From an uncultured Bacteroidales bacterium (GTDB lineage: Bacteria > Bacteroidota > Bacteroidia > Bacteroidales > Paludibacteraceae): a stretch of DNA of 64,000 bases. Under the pieces are notes generated by a model. The model made no database searches. It had not been told where the DNA came from and was given only the letters and a program-made list of their open reading frames with translations. The stretch is from positions 53,172-117,171 of the forward strand of contig CAMUYI010000006.1 in the NCBI GenBank assembly GCA_947164985.1. Reading direction: 5' to 3'. The translations under genes were made by a program, and so were the position numbers. This document shows, piece after piece, positions 8,270 to 16,379 of this stretch (positions within the stretch are counted from its first letter, which is position 1; each line of letters starts with the position of its first letter).

Positions 8270-8301
8270 TTTGGAATAATTGGAATTTTTTTGTAATTTT
8301 G
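8270..8301 (+). promoter_or_regulatory. Promoter of the XRE regulator gene
   Basis: TTTG (8270-8273), 20 nt, TAATTTTG (8294-8301). This places transcription start near 8308 and rules out the upstream in-frame start at 8299. Confidence 0.7.
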
Positions 8302-8358
8302 CAGCGGATTTCGAAACGAGAAGAAACCGAAGTTGCAAAAATCAAACTAAACAAATAT

Positions 8359-8715
8359 ATGTATAACGTTGAAATTGTAGATCGGCTAATGAGGGAGCAG
8401 AAGAAGTCAGCTTCTGATATGGCGGAGTTCATCTATGGGAACCGCAGACGTTCTGTAGTCCATCTGGTAAAAGAGGGTGCAAACCCGACAGCAGAATTGA
8501 TTGAGAAAGTGGCTGACTTCCTCGATGTATCAATAGATGAGCTCTTTGGTCGATACAACCCTCGCAATGCCAATGACCGTGATGTAGAGTTGATGGAAAA
8601 ACTCATCCGGGCACAGGAAGCGCAGATCAATATGAGTAATGAAGCGAACGAGCTTCTGAAGTCAAAAATCAGGCTCTTGGAATTTGAGCTAAATGAGGTA
8701 AAACATGCCAAATAA
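8359..8715 (+). CDS. XRE-family helix-turn-helix regulator
   Basis: A 118-residue regulator. Residues 1-60 form an XRE/Cro-CI fold (VEIVDRLMREQKKSASDMAE, then VVHLVKEGANPTAELIEKVA and FLDVSIDELFGR). A C-terminal coiled coil (MEKLIRAQEAQINMSNEANE...) probably dimerises it. I chose ATG 8359 because the upstream in-frame start overlaps the -7 box. It is divergent from the primase operon, with a shared 229-bp control region, the usual arrangement of an element master repressor. The two ACTAAT-N2-ATTAGT palindromes at 8166 and 8805 are candidate operators (inference). Confidence 0.8.
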   Translation: MYNVEIVDRLMREQKKSASDMAEFIYGNRRRSVVHLVKEGANPTAELIEKVADFLDVSIDELFGRYNPRNANDRDVELMEKLIRAQEAQINMSNEANELLKSKIRLLEFELNEVKHAK

Positions 8716-8804
8716 AAATTCCAACTTTTTGTATACCTAACTTGGAATAATTATTTTGCCGTTCGGAACGTACTGAAAACATGCACATTATAATACACGA
8801 AACG

Positions 8805-8818
8805 ACTAATATATTAGT
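8805..8818. promoter_or_regulatory. Operator-like palindrome ACTAAT-AT-ATTAGT (copy 2)
   Basis: A perfect 14-bp palindrome matching copy 1 except in the central 2 bp. It lies 90 bp downstream of the XRE gene. No clear promoter was seen beside it, so what it would control is open. Confidence 0.5.
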
Positions 8819-8942
8819 TGAAAACGTGTCTGTTTCGAACCAAAATGACCCTCAAAAAGCCCGAAAATTGAAAAATTGGAAAATGTTAAATAACTGAAAA
8901 CAAATAAGTTACGACATCGACAAGGTTCGATTTTATGTATCT

Positions 8943-8977
8943 ACGACCTCGTGGGTTCGAGCCCCACTCTCCACCCC
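8943..8977 (+). other. 3' end of a tRNA or tmRNA gene: likely attachment site
   Basis: GTGGG-TTCGAGC-CCCAC is a perfect T-arm, followed by TCTCCACC, the form of an acceptor 3' strand. No matching 5' tRNA half occurs upstream. Such orphan 3' ends are left where an element integrates into a tRNA or tmRNA gene. The matching intact gene and integrase would lie to the left, outside the window. It does not match the tRNA-Ala at 1865. Confidence 0.6.
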
Positions 8978-8980
8978 AAA

Positions 8981-9008
8981 AAAATCAGCACCTTACGTGC
9001 TGATTTTT
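8981..9008. terminator. Terminator between element and polyene operon
   Basis: AAATCAGCAC-CTTAC-GTGCTGATTT with A and T runs on the two sides, so it can work in both directions. It ends the leftward polyene operon (last stop 9028) and closes the element side. Confidence 0.8.
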
Positions 9009-9027
9009 CTTATTTATTTCCCGTAAA

Positions 9028-9756
9028 TTACGTATATAATCCGCCATTGATGGAGATACATTCTCCGGTGATATAAGCCGCTTCATCAGATGCGAGGAAG
9101 GCAACTAAAGCAGCCACTTCTTCCGCGGTCCCAAAACGGTTCATGGGGATTGTTTTCTTTAGTTCAGCTTCGTCTAAACTTTCTACCATATCGGTCTTAA
9201 TGAATCCGGGAGCAATGGCATTCACCGTGATACGCTTTTTGGCCACTTCTTTTGCAAGTGCTTTGGTCGCAGCAATCATTCCGCCTTTTGCTGCTGCATA
9301 ATTGCATTGTCCAGGTAGTCCTGTAATGCCGGAAAGAGATGCTATATTGATGATACGTCCTTGTTTATGGCGAATCATCGGTGTGAGCAAAGGACGAGTG
9401 ACGTGGTAGAATGAGAATAGATTCGTACGTAGTACAGTTTCAAAGTCATCAGGTTCCATCCATACGAGCAGATTGTCTTTGCGGATACCGGCATTATTGA
9501 CCAGCACCTCGATATACTCTTCCGGATGTGCATCCTGCCATTTCTGTAGCGCATTCTGTACGCTCTCCGAGTTACTGACATCAAACGGCAATAATTCTGC
9601 TTGGCCTCCTTGTTCTTGAATCGTCTGCAACGTTTCGTTGGCTGCCTTTTCGTTTGATTGATAATTGATTACAACAACATACCCGATTTGGGCAAGATGA
9701 ATAGAGATGGCTTTGCCGATTCCGCGGCTTCCGCCGGTAACTAATGCATATTTCAT
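9028..9756 (-). CDS. 3-oxoacyl-ACP reductase (FabG-like)
   Basis: A 242-residue short-chain dehydrogenase. It has the NADP(H) loop TGGSRGIG (7-14), NNAG (87-90), and the catalytic set S140, Y153 and K157 (NYAAAK). It ends in the usual C-terminal TGECISINGG. It would reduce the 3-keto group after each condensation on an ACP-bound chain; each round of polyene growth needs a ketoreductase. Last gene of the operon, 6 bp after the FabZ-like gene and just before the terminator. Cytoplasmic. Whether it also serves general fatty-acid synthesis cannot be told from here. Confidence 0.9.
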   Translation of the reverse strand: MKYALVTGGSRGIGKAISIHLAQIGYVVVINYQSNEKAANETLQTIQEQGGQAELLPFDVSNSESVQNALQKWQDAHPEEYIEVLVNNAGIRKDNLLVWMEPDDFETVLRTNLFSFYHVTRPLLTPMIRHKQGRIINIASLSGITGLPGQCNYAAAKGGMIAATKALAKEVAKKRITVNAIAPGFIKTDMVESLDEAELKKTIPMNRFGTAEEVAALVAFLASDEAAYITGECISINGGLYT

Positions 9757-9762
9757 AGGTGC

Positions 9763-10128
9763 TTATAATTTTTCTAATTGTGCCTTTATCTTTACATATA
9801 TCGTGTTTGCATCACGTACTTCTGCATGAAGAGTGTTATCCGTTCCGATTCGGAGATAGATATCCAGCGTGGTATCTTCCGACGGAATGATGATACGGAG
9901 GAACTTACACTGCTTTATACGAGTGATGCGCAGTTGTTCGCCCAAAGCAGTCTCTGCACAGTCCTTGACAATTTGCAATTGGCATACTCCGGGGGCAACC
10001 GGTTGGTTTGGAAAATGTCCTTTATATACTTTACAATCGGGGTTAAGACGAACCGTAAATAGCCACTCTTCTGGACTAATATTCTCTTGTTGTAAAACCG
10101 TATAATAATTTTGTATAGCCATTGTCAA
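9763..10128 (-). CDS. Hotdog 3-hydroxyacyl-ACP dehydratase (FabZ-like)
   Basis: A 121-residue single hotdog domain. YKGHFPNQPVAPGVCQLQ matches the FabZ/FabA signature with the catalytic His in GHFP. It would dehydrate 3-hydroxyacyl-ACP to the trans-2-enoyl form, giving the conjugated double bonds of an aryl polyene. The start overlaps the thioesterase stop (ATGA). With the second hotdog protein at 11390 it may form a hetero-oligomer, as ApeI and ApeP do in characterised aryl-polyene systems (family knowledge; pairing here is inferred). Confidence 0.85.
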   Translation of the reverse strand: MTMAIQNYYTVLQQENISPEEWLFTVRLNPDCKVYKGHFPNQPVAPGVCQLQIVKDCAETALGEQLRITRIKQCKFLRIIIPSEDTTLDIYLRIGTDNTLHAEVRDANTIYVKIKAQLEKL

Positions 10129-10556
10129 ATGAGTTTATGTTGTTTCTGCCACTGCTCATAGAACGGCGGGATAGCCGGCAAGAACTCTCCTTCCTTACTA
10201 AGGAAGAGTTGCACACTTTCGGCTGTTAGTATAATTTGTGAGGTGCGCAAGTTGGTAATCGTATAATGAAAAACCATTTTTGCTCCCTCTGCATAATGAT
10301 AGATGATTTTCACCGCCAGTTCGTCGCCTAACGTCGCCATACCGCGGTAGTGGAGCTGGAGGTCATAGATCGGCGCCACAAAGCCATGATTATACATGTC
10401 CATATACCCGAATCCGTATTGCTCTCCCCATTTCTCACGTGCATCTTCCAGATAGGCGATGTAACTGCCGTGCCAAACCATTTGGAGTGCATCTAGTTCT
10501 CCGAACCGAACTCGGACGTTCTGTGTTAGTTCAAGATCAGTCTTTATAGTTTTCAT
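10125..10556 (-). CDS. 4HBT-type hotdog thioesterase
   Basis: A 143-residue acyl-CoA/acyl-ACP thioesterase of the 4-hydroxybenzoyl-CoA thioesterase class (VRVRFGELDALQMVWHGSYI, AYLEDAREKW). The Asp in GELDALQ is the expected catalytic position. I chose ATG 10556 (MKTIKTDLEL), which overlaps the FabI-like gene's end by 20 bp; a start six codons earlier is possible. Aryl-polyene operons usually include such an enzyme, thought to release or edit chains. Cytoplasmic. Confidence 0.85.
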   Translation of the reverse strand: MKTIKTDLELTQNVRVRFGELDALQMVWHGSYIAYLEDAREKWGEQYGFGYMDMYNHGFVAPIYDLQLHYRGMATLGDELAVKIIYHYAEGAKMVFHYTITNLRTSQIILTAESVQLFLSKEGEFLPAIPPFYEQWQKQHKLI

Positions 10557-11385
10557 CTTCTCGTAATTGTACAAATTTGCTATTGTTAATAAAGGAGTCA
10601 GTCAGTCCGGCAGCTGCAAACCCACCGTCATTGGCAATATTCTGCATGGTGACATAGCGTGTGTAGTCAGAGAAAAGCATCACGCACACATCCGCGCAGG
10701 AATCGGGTGTCGCATTCCCTAAAGGAGACATATCTTCTGTGAATGCCTGCATGATTTTAAACTCGCCAAAACTTTTGGTTGCATTGGTCCGAGTCGGTGA
10801 TTGAGAAACAGTATTGATTCGTACATGTTTTTCTGCGCCATATACTAATCCGAACGTTCGACAAATGGATTGAAGAAGGGCTTTTGCATCTCCCATATCC
10901 ACATAGCCGTGTATGGGCCTTTCTGCTGCCAAATAAGACAAAGCAACCACCGAACCCCATTCGGCTATAGCATCCATCTTTTTGGCTACTTGCAGTATTT
11001 TATGTAGCGAGAGCGCAGATGTATCCAGTGTTTGTTGAAAATAGGTATAATTAACATCGTCATATCGTCTTTTGCGGCGAATATTAGGAGACTGCGCTAC
11101 TGCATGAAGGATAAAATCAATCTGCCCTCCAAAATAATTCACTGTTTGCTCAAACAAGCTTTGCAATTGAGTAATATCGGTGGCATCGCATTCAATAAGT
11201 GGGCTATTTGTTTGTTCTGCTAGCCGTTTTACATCCCCCAGTTGAATGGCAAAAGAAGCATTCGTCAGGACGATTTCCGCTCCTTCTTCGTGGCAACGTT
11301 CTGCAATATGCCATGCCAACGATGCTTCATCTACGGCACCGAAAATAAGGCCTTTCTTCCCTTCTAATAACTGATGAGTATACAT
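10537..11385 (-). CDS. Enoyl-ACP reductase-like protein (FabI-type SDR)
   Basis: A 282-residue FabI-like reductase. N-terminal GKKGLIFGAVDEASLAWHIA replaces the FabI nucleotide loop, and IDFILHAVAQS is typical. The active-site set is present: the Tyr of LSYLAAER, then Tyr and Lys of GYVDMGDAK (FabI spacing Tyr-6-Lys). FabI reduces trans-2-enoyl-ACP, which would remove a double bond; this is odd in a polyene pathway. It may act on a separate alkyl chain, edit products, or be the cell's main FabI placed in this operon. It could also have shifted substrate. Confidence 0.85.
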   Translation of the reverse strand: MYTHQLLEGKKGLIFGAVDEASLAWHIAERCHEEGAEIVLTNASFAIQLGDVKRLAEQTNSPLIECDATDITQLQSLFEQTVNYFGGQIDFILHAVAQSPNIRRKRRYDDVNYTYFQQTLDTSALSLHKILQVAKKMDAIAEWGSVVALSYLAAERPIHGYVDMGDAKALLQSICRTFGLVYGAEKHVRINTVSQSPTRTNATKSFGEFKIMQAFTEDMSPLGNATPDSCADVCVMLFSDYTRYVTMQNIANDGGFAAAGLTDSFINNSKFVQLREDENYKD

Positions 11386-11389
11386 ATTT

Positions 11390-11815
11390 TCAATCTTGTA
11401 TTACAATTTTTAGCTGTCCTTCTGCAACAAGTTCTTCCCCTTTTTTCGTTTGGCAGGCAACAAGACGCACACCTGCCAGATCAGCAATAGTGGTAAGAGT
11501 TGTGGAAAGCGTATCGCCTACTTGAGGAAGCGCATAGCAGATAAAATCTTTTACCTCTCCAATGAAACCTATTTTGGGAGCTGCATGTTCAACGATGTTC
11601 CGTACACCTGCAAACGCAGCAGCCGTCTGTGCCATGTGTTCAATCAATCCGGCTTCGACCAAATGTGCATCATCCAAAAATATATTATCCTCTTTGATCG
11701 TCAAAGCGGTTGTAATCCCTTGTTCATCCGCGCTCAATACGGTATCTATCATGACGATAGGCGGACGTTGTGGTATGAGTTGTGGTATCTGTTCGTGGGT
11801 ATATAATGGTGTCAT
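11390..11815 (-). CDS. ApeP-like hotdog dehydratase subunit
   Basis: A 141-residue hotdog protein with LIPQRPPIVMIDTVLSADEQ and LVEAGLIEHMAQTAAAFAGV, the pattern of the aryl-polyene ApeP family (predicted 3-hydroxyacyl-ACP dehydratase). The Glu-His of LIEHMAQ lies where catalytic residues of the family fall. 6 bp after the exporter gene and 4 bp before the FabI-like gene. Likely partner of the FabZ-like protein at 9763 (inference). Confidence 0.8.
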   Translation of the reverse strand: MTPLYTHEQIPQLIPQRPPIVMIDTVLSADEQGITTALTIKEDNIFLDDAHLVEAGLIEHMAQTAAAFAGVRNIVEHAAPKIGFIGEVKDFICYALPQVGDTLSTTLTTIADLAGVRLVACQTKKGEELVAEGQLKIVIQD

Positions 11816-11821
11816 ATAAAA

Positions 11822-14233
11822 TTAATTTTTTGATTTTCCAAATAATAGTTCTCGTAATAATGGAGGTATCACATTAGCTGTTAAAATGACTACCGACATG
11901 CCAATGAGTGTAACCAATCCCAAAGAATGCATCGCCGGATGTTTGGCGATAATTAGCACTCCTATGCCAAGGAACATGATGATCGCCGACAAGAATATAC
12001 TGTTTCGGAATTGAGGTAACAGCCGTTTACCGGTACGATATTCGTGTTGTAAACCTTCTACTACAAATATAGTATAGTCGTCTCCCTGTCCGAAAATAAA
12101 TGTTGCCAAGATAATATTGACAATATTGAATTGCAAACCAAAGATATGCATGATTCCCAATATCCATATCCAACTTACTGCCATCGGTATGAACGATACT
12201 AACGCAGCGCGCCAACTACGCATGGTAGCCCAAAGGAAGAAGAAAACAAGCAAGGAACAAGCCCAACCGATATAATCGAAGTTGTCTGATAGTTGATTTG
12301 CTACACTTTTATTCAAAGAACGTATGTCGAAGACTAAGCCGGATGCACTTATAGTCTCTTTTAACCGCTGTTCGATTATTGGTGCTTGTTCTTTACGTAC
12401 GCTTACACGGGTGACGAGTAGCCGTTGATCATCTTGCGCTGCATAATAGCCTTTGAGCATATTTGTTGCAAGAGATTCAAAGTCCTCAAATGGCAGGGGT
12501 TGATAGTTCTCTTCGAGTACTTCAATGAATGAATAAAATGCCTCATGACGGAAACCTGCATTTTGTGCTTGGCTTAAAACTTCTTTTATAAGAGTTTCCC
12601 GACGCTCTTGCCAGAATTGATTCCAATATCGGATGCGCCTTTGTTGTTCCTTTTCATCCGGCAACCATCGCCATACGGATAATACAGATTCGACGCCATT
12701 GATTGAAGCTATTGTTTGTACATTCGTTATTTGTGATTGTGGCTCAATCACATAGACCGTTTCTGATTCTGTTTCTCCTGCTAATGCCGTGAAATAAGCG
12801 AAGTCTGTACGTTGCTGAGAAGTCATGTAATTCATATGCGAGACATCGGCATCGAAAGTAATGTCTTTTCCAACCCAATAGAATCCGAATGTAAAGATGG
12901 CAAGAACTGCCATCCCAATAAATCGCTTCGTGCGTGTCATGGGACGAGAAGCCTCTTGTTCCGCTATATTCAGGTTTACATCTTCGTCTTTCAAATAATT
13001 AAATCGCATCAGTTGCGGTAAGAAAATAATGCTAAAAAGGATGGTTCCTATCAGCATGCTTGCCGCAAAAATGCCTAAATCTTTTAATGCTTCAGCTTTC
13101 AGTGGTACAAGTGTCAAGAATGCGCCTACAGTAGTTATATTACCTATGATCAAAGGAGAGATTACTTCTTGTAGTGCTTGACGTACAGAACCTGTATAAC
13201 GCCTGTGGAATAAGATATGCAGTGGATAATTAACGGCTATTCCTATAATAATACTGCCGATACCGAGAACGATTAGACTGACTTCTTTGCATATAAGACT
13301 TGTCACCGCCATTCCGAATAACCAGCCAAAACCGATTGTCAGTAATATAAAGAGGATTGATTTGTGCTCATGCCGGAAGCAATATAGCAGCACCAACGCA
13401 ATAAGAATGATTGCCAAACCGACCGCAATCAAACTATCTTTCTTTATTCGAGACGCATTTCCCACGGCAACAACCGGAGCACCCAAGAGGCGAATAGAAA
13501 CACCTGGATATAATAGAGAAACATCTTTGCCGACACTATTTAACTGGTCTATCAAATGTGTGTTCTTTTGGGTCTCATTGGCTCCGTAAGGCGTCTGGAG
13601 AAAAGCGAATGCCATTTGCTCGTCTTCCGTAAGCATGTATCCGTCAAATGATGAAAAACCGGCTACTATGGGTTGAAATAGTTGTAAAGAGGAAACTATT
13701 GGAGCGAACAAAGCCAGTGGATCATCTCCTATAGAGCGATGCATAAAGGATGAGACAGGCATCTGTAGAATACGTTTGTTGTTTGCCATACTCTGAGCTA
13801 CGATATCGTCTATAGCCAGAAGCGAGTCAATACGTACATAGTCTTCTTCTGTCAAGAAATAGGGAATATGCATATATACCCAATGAAGAACATCGAGGTA
13901 TTGTTGCATATCTATTTGTGTCGTAAGGTATGATGATAATGTACTGTCGCTTTTCTGTAGTGCCCGCGCATAGTCATCTATGGCATTCAGTTTGTCATCC
14001 AATTGACCTCCTTCAAAGATGATGACAATCCTTTCGGCTCCGCTAATTTCCTGATAGATATCCATAGCCTGCTTCTGCTGGGCAGACAAGGGGAGGAAAT
14101 CAGATATATCTTCTTTGTAGTCTAATCTGCATACCAATAGTGTGCAGACTGCAATCAGTCCGAAAAGAATCCCTCGATATACCGCTTTATGGGTACTTAG
14201 GTAGTCATATATAGCGAGTACTGCTTTTTTCAT
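11822..14233 (-). CDS. MMPL/RND-type exporter
   Basis: An 803-residue inner-membrane protein of the MMPL/RND class. It has one N-terminal span (GILFGLIAVCTLLVCRL), a periplasmic domain (about 40-250), five hydrophobic spans, a second periplasmic domain (about 450-640) and a final span cluster including FIFGQGDDYTIFVVEGL, the conserved acidic stretch of the family. Twelve spans fit. In aryl-polyene operons a protein of this family is predicted to move the lipid-linked pigment toward the outer membrane. It overlaps the ligase stop by 4 bp. Confidence 0.88.
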   Translation of the reverse strand: MKKAVLAIYDYLSTHKAVYRGILFGLIAVCTLLVCRLDYKEDISDFLPLSAQQKQAMDIYQEISGAERIVIIFEGGQLDDKLNAIDDYARALQKSDSTLSSYLTTQIDMQQYLDVLHWVYMHIPYFLTEEDYVRIDSLLAIDDIVAQSMANNKRILQMPVSSFMHRSIGDDPLALFAPIVSSLQLFQPIVAGFSSFDGYMLTEDEQMAFAFLQTPYGANETQKNTHLIDQLNSVGKDVSLLYPGVSIRLLGAPVVAVGNASRIKKDSLIAVGLAIILIALVLLYCFRHEHKSILFILLTIGFGWLFGMAVTSLICKEVSLIVLGIGSIIIGIAVNYPLHILFHRRYTGSVRQALQEVISPLIIGNITTVGAFLTLVPLKAEALKDLGIFAASMLIGTILFSIIFLPQLMRFNYLKDEDVNLNIAEQEASRPMTRTKRFIGMAVLAIFTFGFYWVGKDITFDADVSHMNYMTSQQRTDFAYFTALAGETESETVYVIEPQSQITNVQTIASINGVESVLSVWRWLPDEKEQQRRIRYWNQFWQERRETLIKEVLSQAQNAGFRHEAFYSFIEVLEENYQPLPFEDFESLATNMLKGYYAAQDDQRLLVTRVSVRKEQAPIIEQRLKETISASGLVFDIRSLNKSVANQLSDNFDYIGWACSLLVFFFLWATMRSWRAALVSFIPMAVSWIWILGIMHIFGLQFNIVNIILATFIFGQGDDYTIFVVEGLQHEYRTGKRLLPQFRNSIFLSAIIMFLGIGVLIIAKHPAMHSLGLVTLIGMSVVILTANVIPPLLRELLFGKSKN

Positions 14234-15540
14234 CTCTCGTCTATAAACAAAAGAGGTTTACGGGATTTAGCAGGATAGTTAATCTTTTGTATGACATCTG
14301 TCGGTAATATCTCTACCGAGGGCGCTACGCGCAAACGTGCACGGAAACGATCCTTTAGATCTTTAATTAATTGCTCGTTATTATGAGTGCTAAATGGTGC
14401 TTTGATTCCTATGCGTACAATTACATCATCCGTTCCCGCATTAGATTGACGAGCTACTACCACAAAATTTTCGATATATTCACAATTAGCCAATACGTCG
14501 TTAATTGCAGGAGGATAGATGGTCGTGCCTTTGAGTTTGAGCATGTTGTTTTTACGCCCTACAAGAGGAGTGAGCCGATAGCTGTTTCTGCCGCATTGGC
14601 ATGGTTCGGATATCTTTGCTGCCATATCTCCTGTTCGGAATCGTAATAGCGGCATAGCCTCTACTCCTAAAGTTGTAATAACCACTTCCCCAACTTCGCC
14701 ATCTTGTACGGGTTTATTATCTTCACCGATGATTTCAACGATAATAAGTTCTGGATGAACGTGTCCTCCACAACCATATTCGCATTCAGAGAATGTAGCA
14801 GACATTTCCGTGGAAGAGTAGGTAGCAAAGAGTTGCACTTCGGGCCATTGTTCATGGATACGTGCTCCTAATAGGTTGAGCGTGAAATCCTGATTACGCA
14901 AACCTTCACCAATCCCAATGATGCGCTTAATAGAGCTGTTATGGTAATCTATACCATTTTGCTTGGCATAATCAATAAGACGTAATACAAACGAAGGAAC
15001 ACACATAATCGTATCAGGATGCAGGCGAGATATAGTATCCCATTGTAACTCCGGAATACCATTGCCAACACGGATGACACCCGCTCCCAACTTACGCAAA
15101 CCATTAAAATAGGCCATTCCTGCCATAAAACGTTTGTCCAATGTGGTCATTAATTGAACCAAACTATTACTGGTAACACCTGCGCAACGGAAAGATTTAA
15201 ATTCATTATAAGCCAATCTATCCAAATCATGGTCGGAACATCCGAATACAACTGGTTCGCCTAATGTTCCTGAAGTGGTAACATAGTCTATCAGTTTTTC
15301 TTCAGGACAACATAAAAAATCATCATTATAGAGTTGTAAATCTTTCTTTTCCGTAAAAGGCAACTTTTGCAAATCTTCGATGGTACGAATGGACTGTACA
15401 TCAATTTGATTTTCTACGAACATGCGTTGGTAATAGCGCGAATGCTCTTGCAGAAACACCAATTGTTTCTGTAACAGCTGTTCCTGAAAAAGTTTTTGCT
15501 CCAAAGGAGAAGCGAACTCTATATCTTTTTCGTTCATCAT
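14230..15540 (-). CDS. Adenylate-forming aryl acid ligase (PaaK-like)
   Basis: A 436-residue acyl-adenylating enzyme related to phenylacetate-CoA ligase. It has the P-loop-like YVTTSGTLGEPVVFG and LFATYSSTEMS, the glycine-rich GEVGEVVITTLG, and RFRTGDMA. I chose ATG 15540, which overlaps the upstream TGA (ATGA); the longer frame to 15579 would run far into the hydrolase gene. It probably activates the aryl acid starter (4-coumarate or similar from the ammonia-lyase) onto CoA or ACP. The substrate is inferred from context. Confidence 0.82.
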   Translation of the reverse strand: MMNEKDIEFASPLEQKLFQEQLLQKQLVFLQEHSRYYQRMFVENQIDVQSIRTIEDLQKLPFTEKKDLQLYNDDFLCCPEEKLIDYVTTSGTLGEPVVFGCSDHDLDRLAYNEFKSFRCAGVTSNSLVQLMTTLDKRFMAGMAYFNGLRKLGAGVIRVGNGIPELQWDTISRLHPDTIMCVPSFVLRLIDYAKQNGIDYHNSSIKRIIGIGEGLRNQDFTLNLLGARIHEQWPEVQLFATYSSTEMSATFSECEYGCGGHVHPELIIVEIIGEDNKPVQDGEVGEVVITTLGVEAMPLLRFRTGDMAAKISEPCQCGRNSYRLTPLVGRKNNMLKLKGTTIYPPAINDVLANCEYIENFVVVARQSNAGTDDVIVRIGIKAPFSTHNNEQLIKDLKDRFRARLRVAPSVEILPTDVIQKINYPAKSRKPLLFIDER

Positions 15541-16376
15541 AATACTTGTTGTATCCATTGTAAAAACTCGTTTTTCCATTGTCTTGATTCTTCTGTCCCC
15601 TTAGTAGAGGAAGCGCCAAACCCATGTCCTCCTGTTTGGTATTGAATATAAGTATGCTTTACATTATTGGCAGTAAGAGCGGAATCTAATAGTTCCGAGT
15701 TGTGATATTTAACGATAGGGTCATCTACGCAATTAACGAGAAACACAGGTGGACAATCCGGTGAAATATGTTTTTCCAGGGAAAGGGAATCTTGCATCGT
15801 TTTATCGAATTGCCCCCATACTCCTAATGCTCCTCGTCGTGAGCGGTGATGCGTTACGGAATGACTCATGCTGACAACAGGATAGATCGGACATAAGAAA
15901 TGCGGTTTGTATGAGGTGCGGTTGTATAGATATGCGGACATAGTTAAGTGACCTCCTGCAGAAAATCCCATAACTCCTATCTTTGCTGTATCTATCGCAT
16001 ACTCATTGGCATGTGTGTAAACGTAACGTAACGCATCTTCTATATCCTCCAGCATATTTGGATATTTGTTCCCTATTTCTAATACTCTGTATCCTAATAT
16101 GTATGCACTTACATTAGCAACTCTATATCGCAATACGAAGGAATTGATACCGATGGATTGGAGCCATTTGGCTACTCCGATACCCTCCGTTTCCATATCC
16201 AGCCAGGAATAACTGCCACCCGGACAAACAATGACTGCAATACCGCTGTTTGCCGCCGGATCCGCCAAATACGCGTAAAGACGCTCGTTGCCTTCTACGC
16301 TTTTGCCCAATTGCTCTCCCGCCCAAAGCGGAGCGGAAAAGAGAATAAGAAATATATACAGTAAAAATTTTTTCAT
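15537..16376 (-). CDS. Secreted alpha/beta hydrolase (esterase)
   Basis: A 279-residue hydrolase with a signal peptide (MKKFLLYIFLILFSAPLWAG). The oxyanion/Gly region is VIVCPGGSYSWLDME. The nucleophile is GFSAGGH, the Asp lies in NCVDDPIVKYH, and the His in GGHGFG: a complete triad. It resembles acetyl esterase/BD-FAE-type enzymes. Its position between the GT2-acyltransferase and ligase genes, with overlap, places it in the polyene operon; it might trim ester-linked groups in the envelope. The substrate is unknown. Confidence 0.82.
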   Translation of the reverse strand: MKKFLLYIFLILFSAPLWAGEQLGKSVEGNERLYAYLADPAANSGIAVIVCPGGSYSWLDMETEGIGVAKWLQSIGINSFVLRYRVANVSAYILGYRVLEIGNKYPNMLEDIEDALRYVYTHANEYAIDTAKIGVMGFSAGGHLTMSAYLYNRTSYKPHFLCPIYPVVSMSHSVTHHRSRRGALGVWGQFDKTMQDSLSLEKHISPDCPPVFLVNCVDDPIVKYHNSELLDSALTANNVKHTYIQYQTGGHGFGASSTKGTEESRQWKNEFLQWIQQVL

Positions 16377-16379
16377 AGG

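Noticed and set aside
1865..8977. tRNA-Ala as the left attachment site matching 8943-8977
   Set aside because: The T-arm and acceptor bases differ (AGCGG...CCGCT and ATACTCC against GTGGG...CCCAC and TCTCCAC), so these are not two copies of one site.
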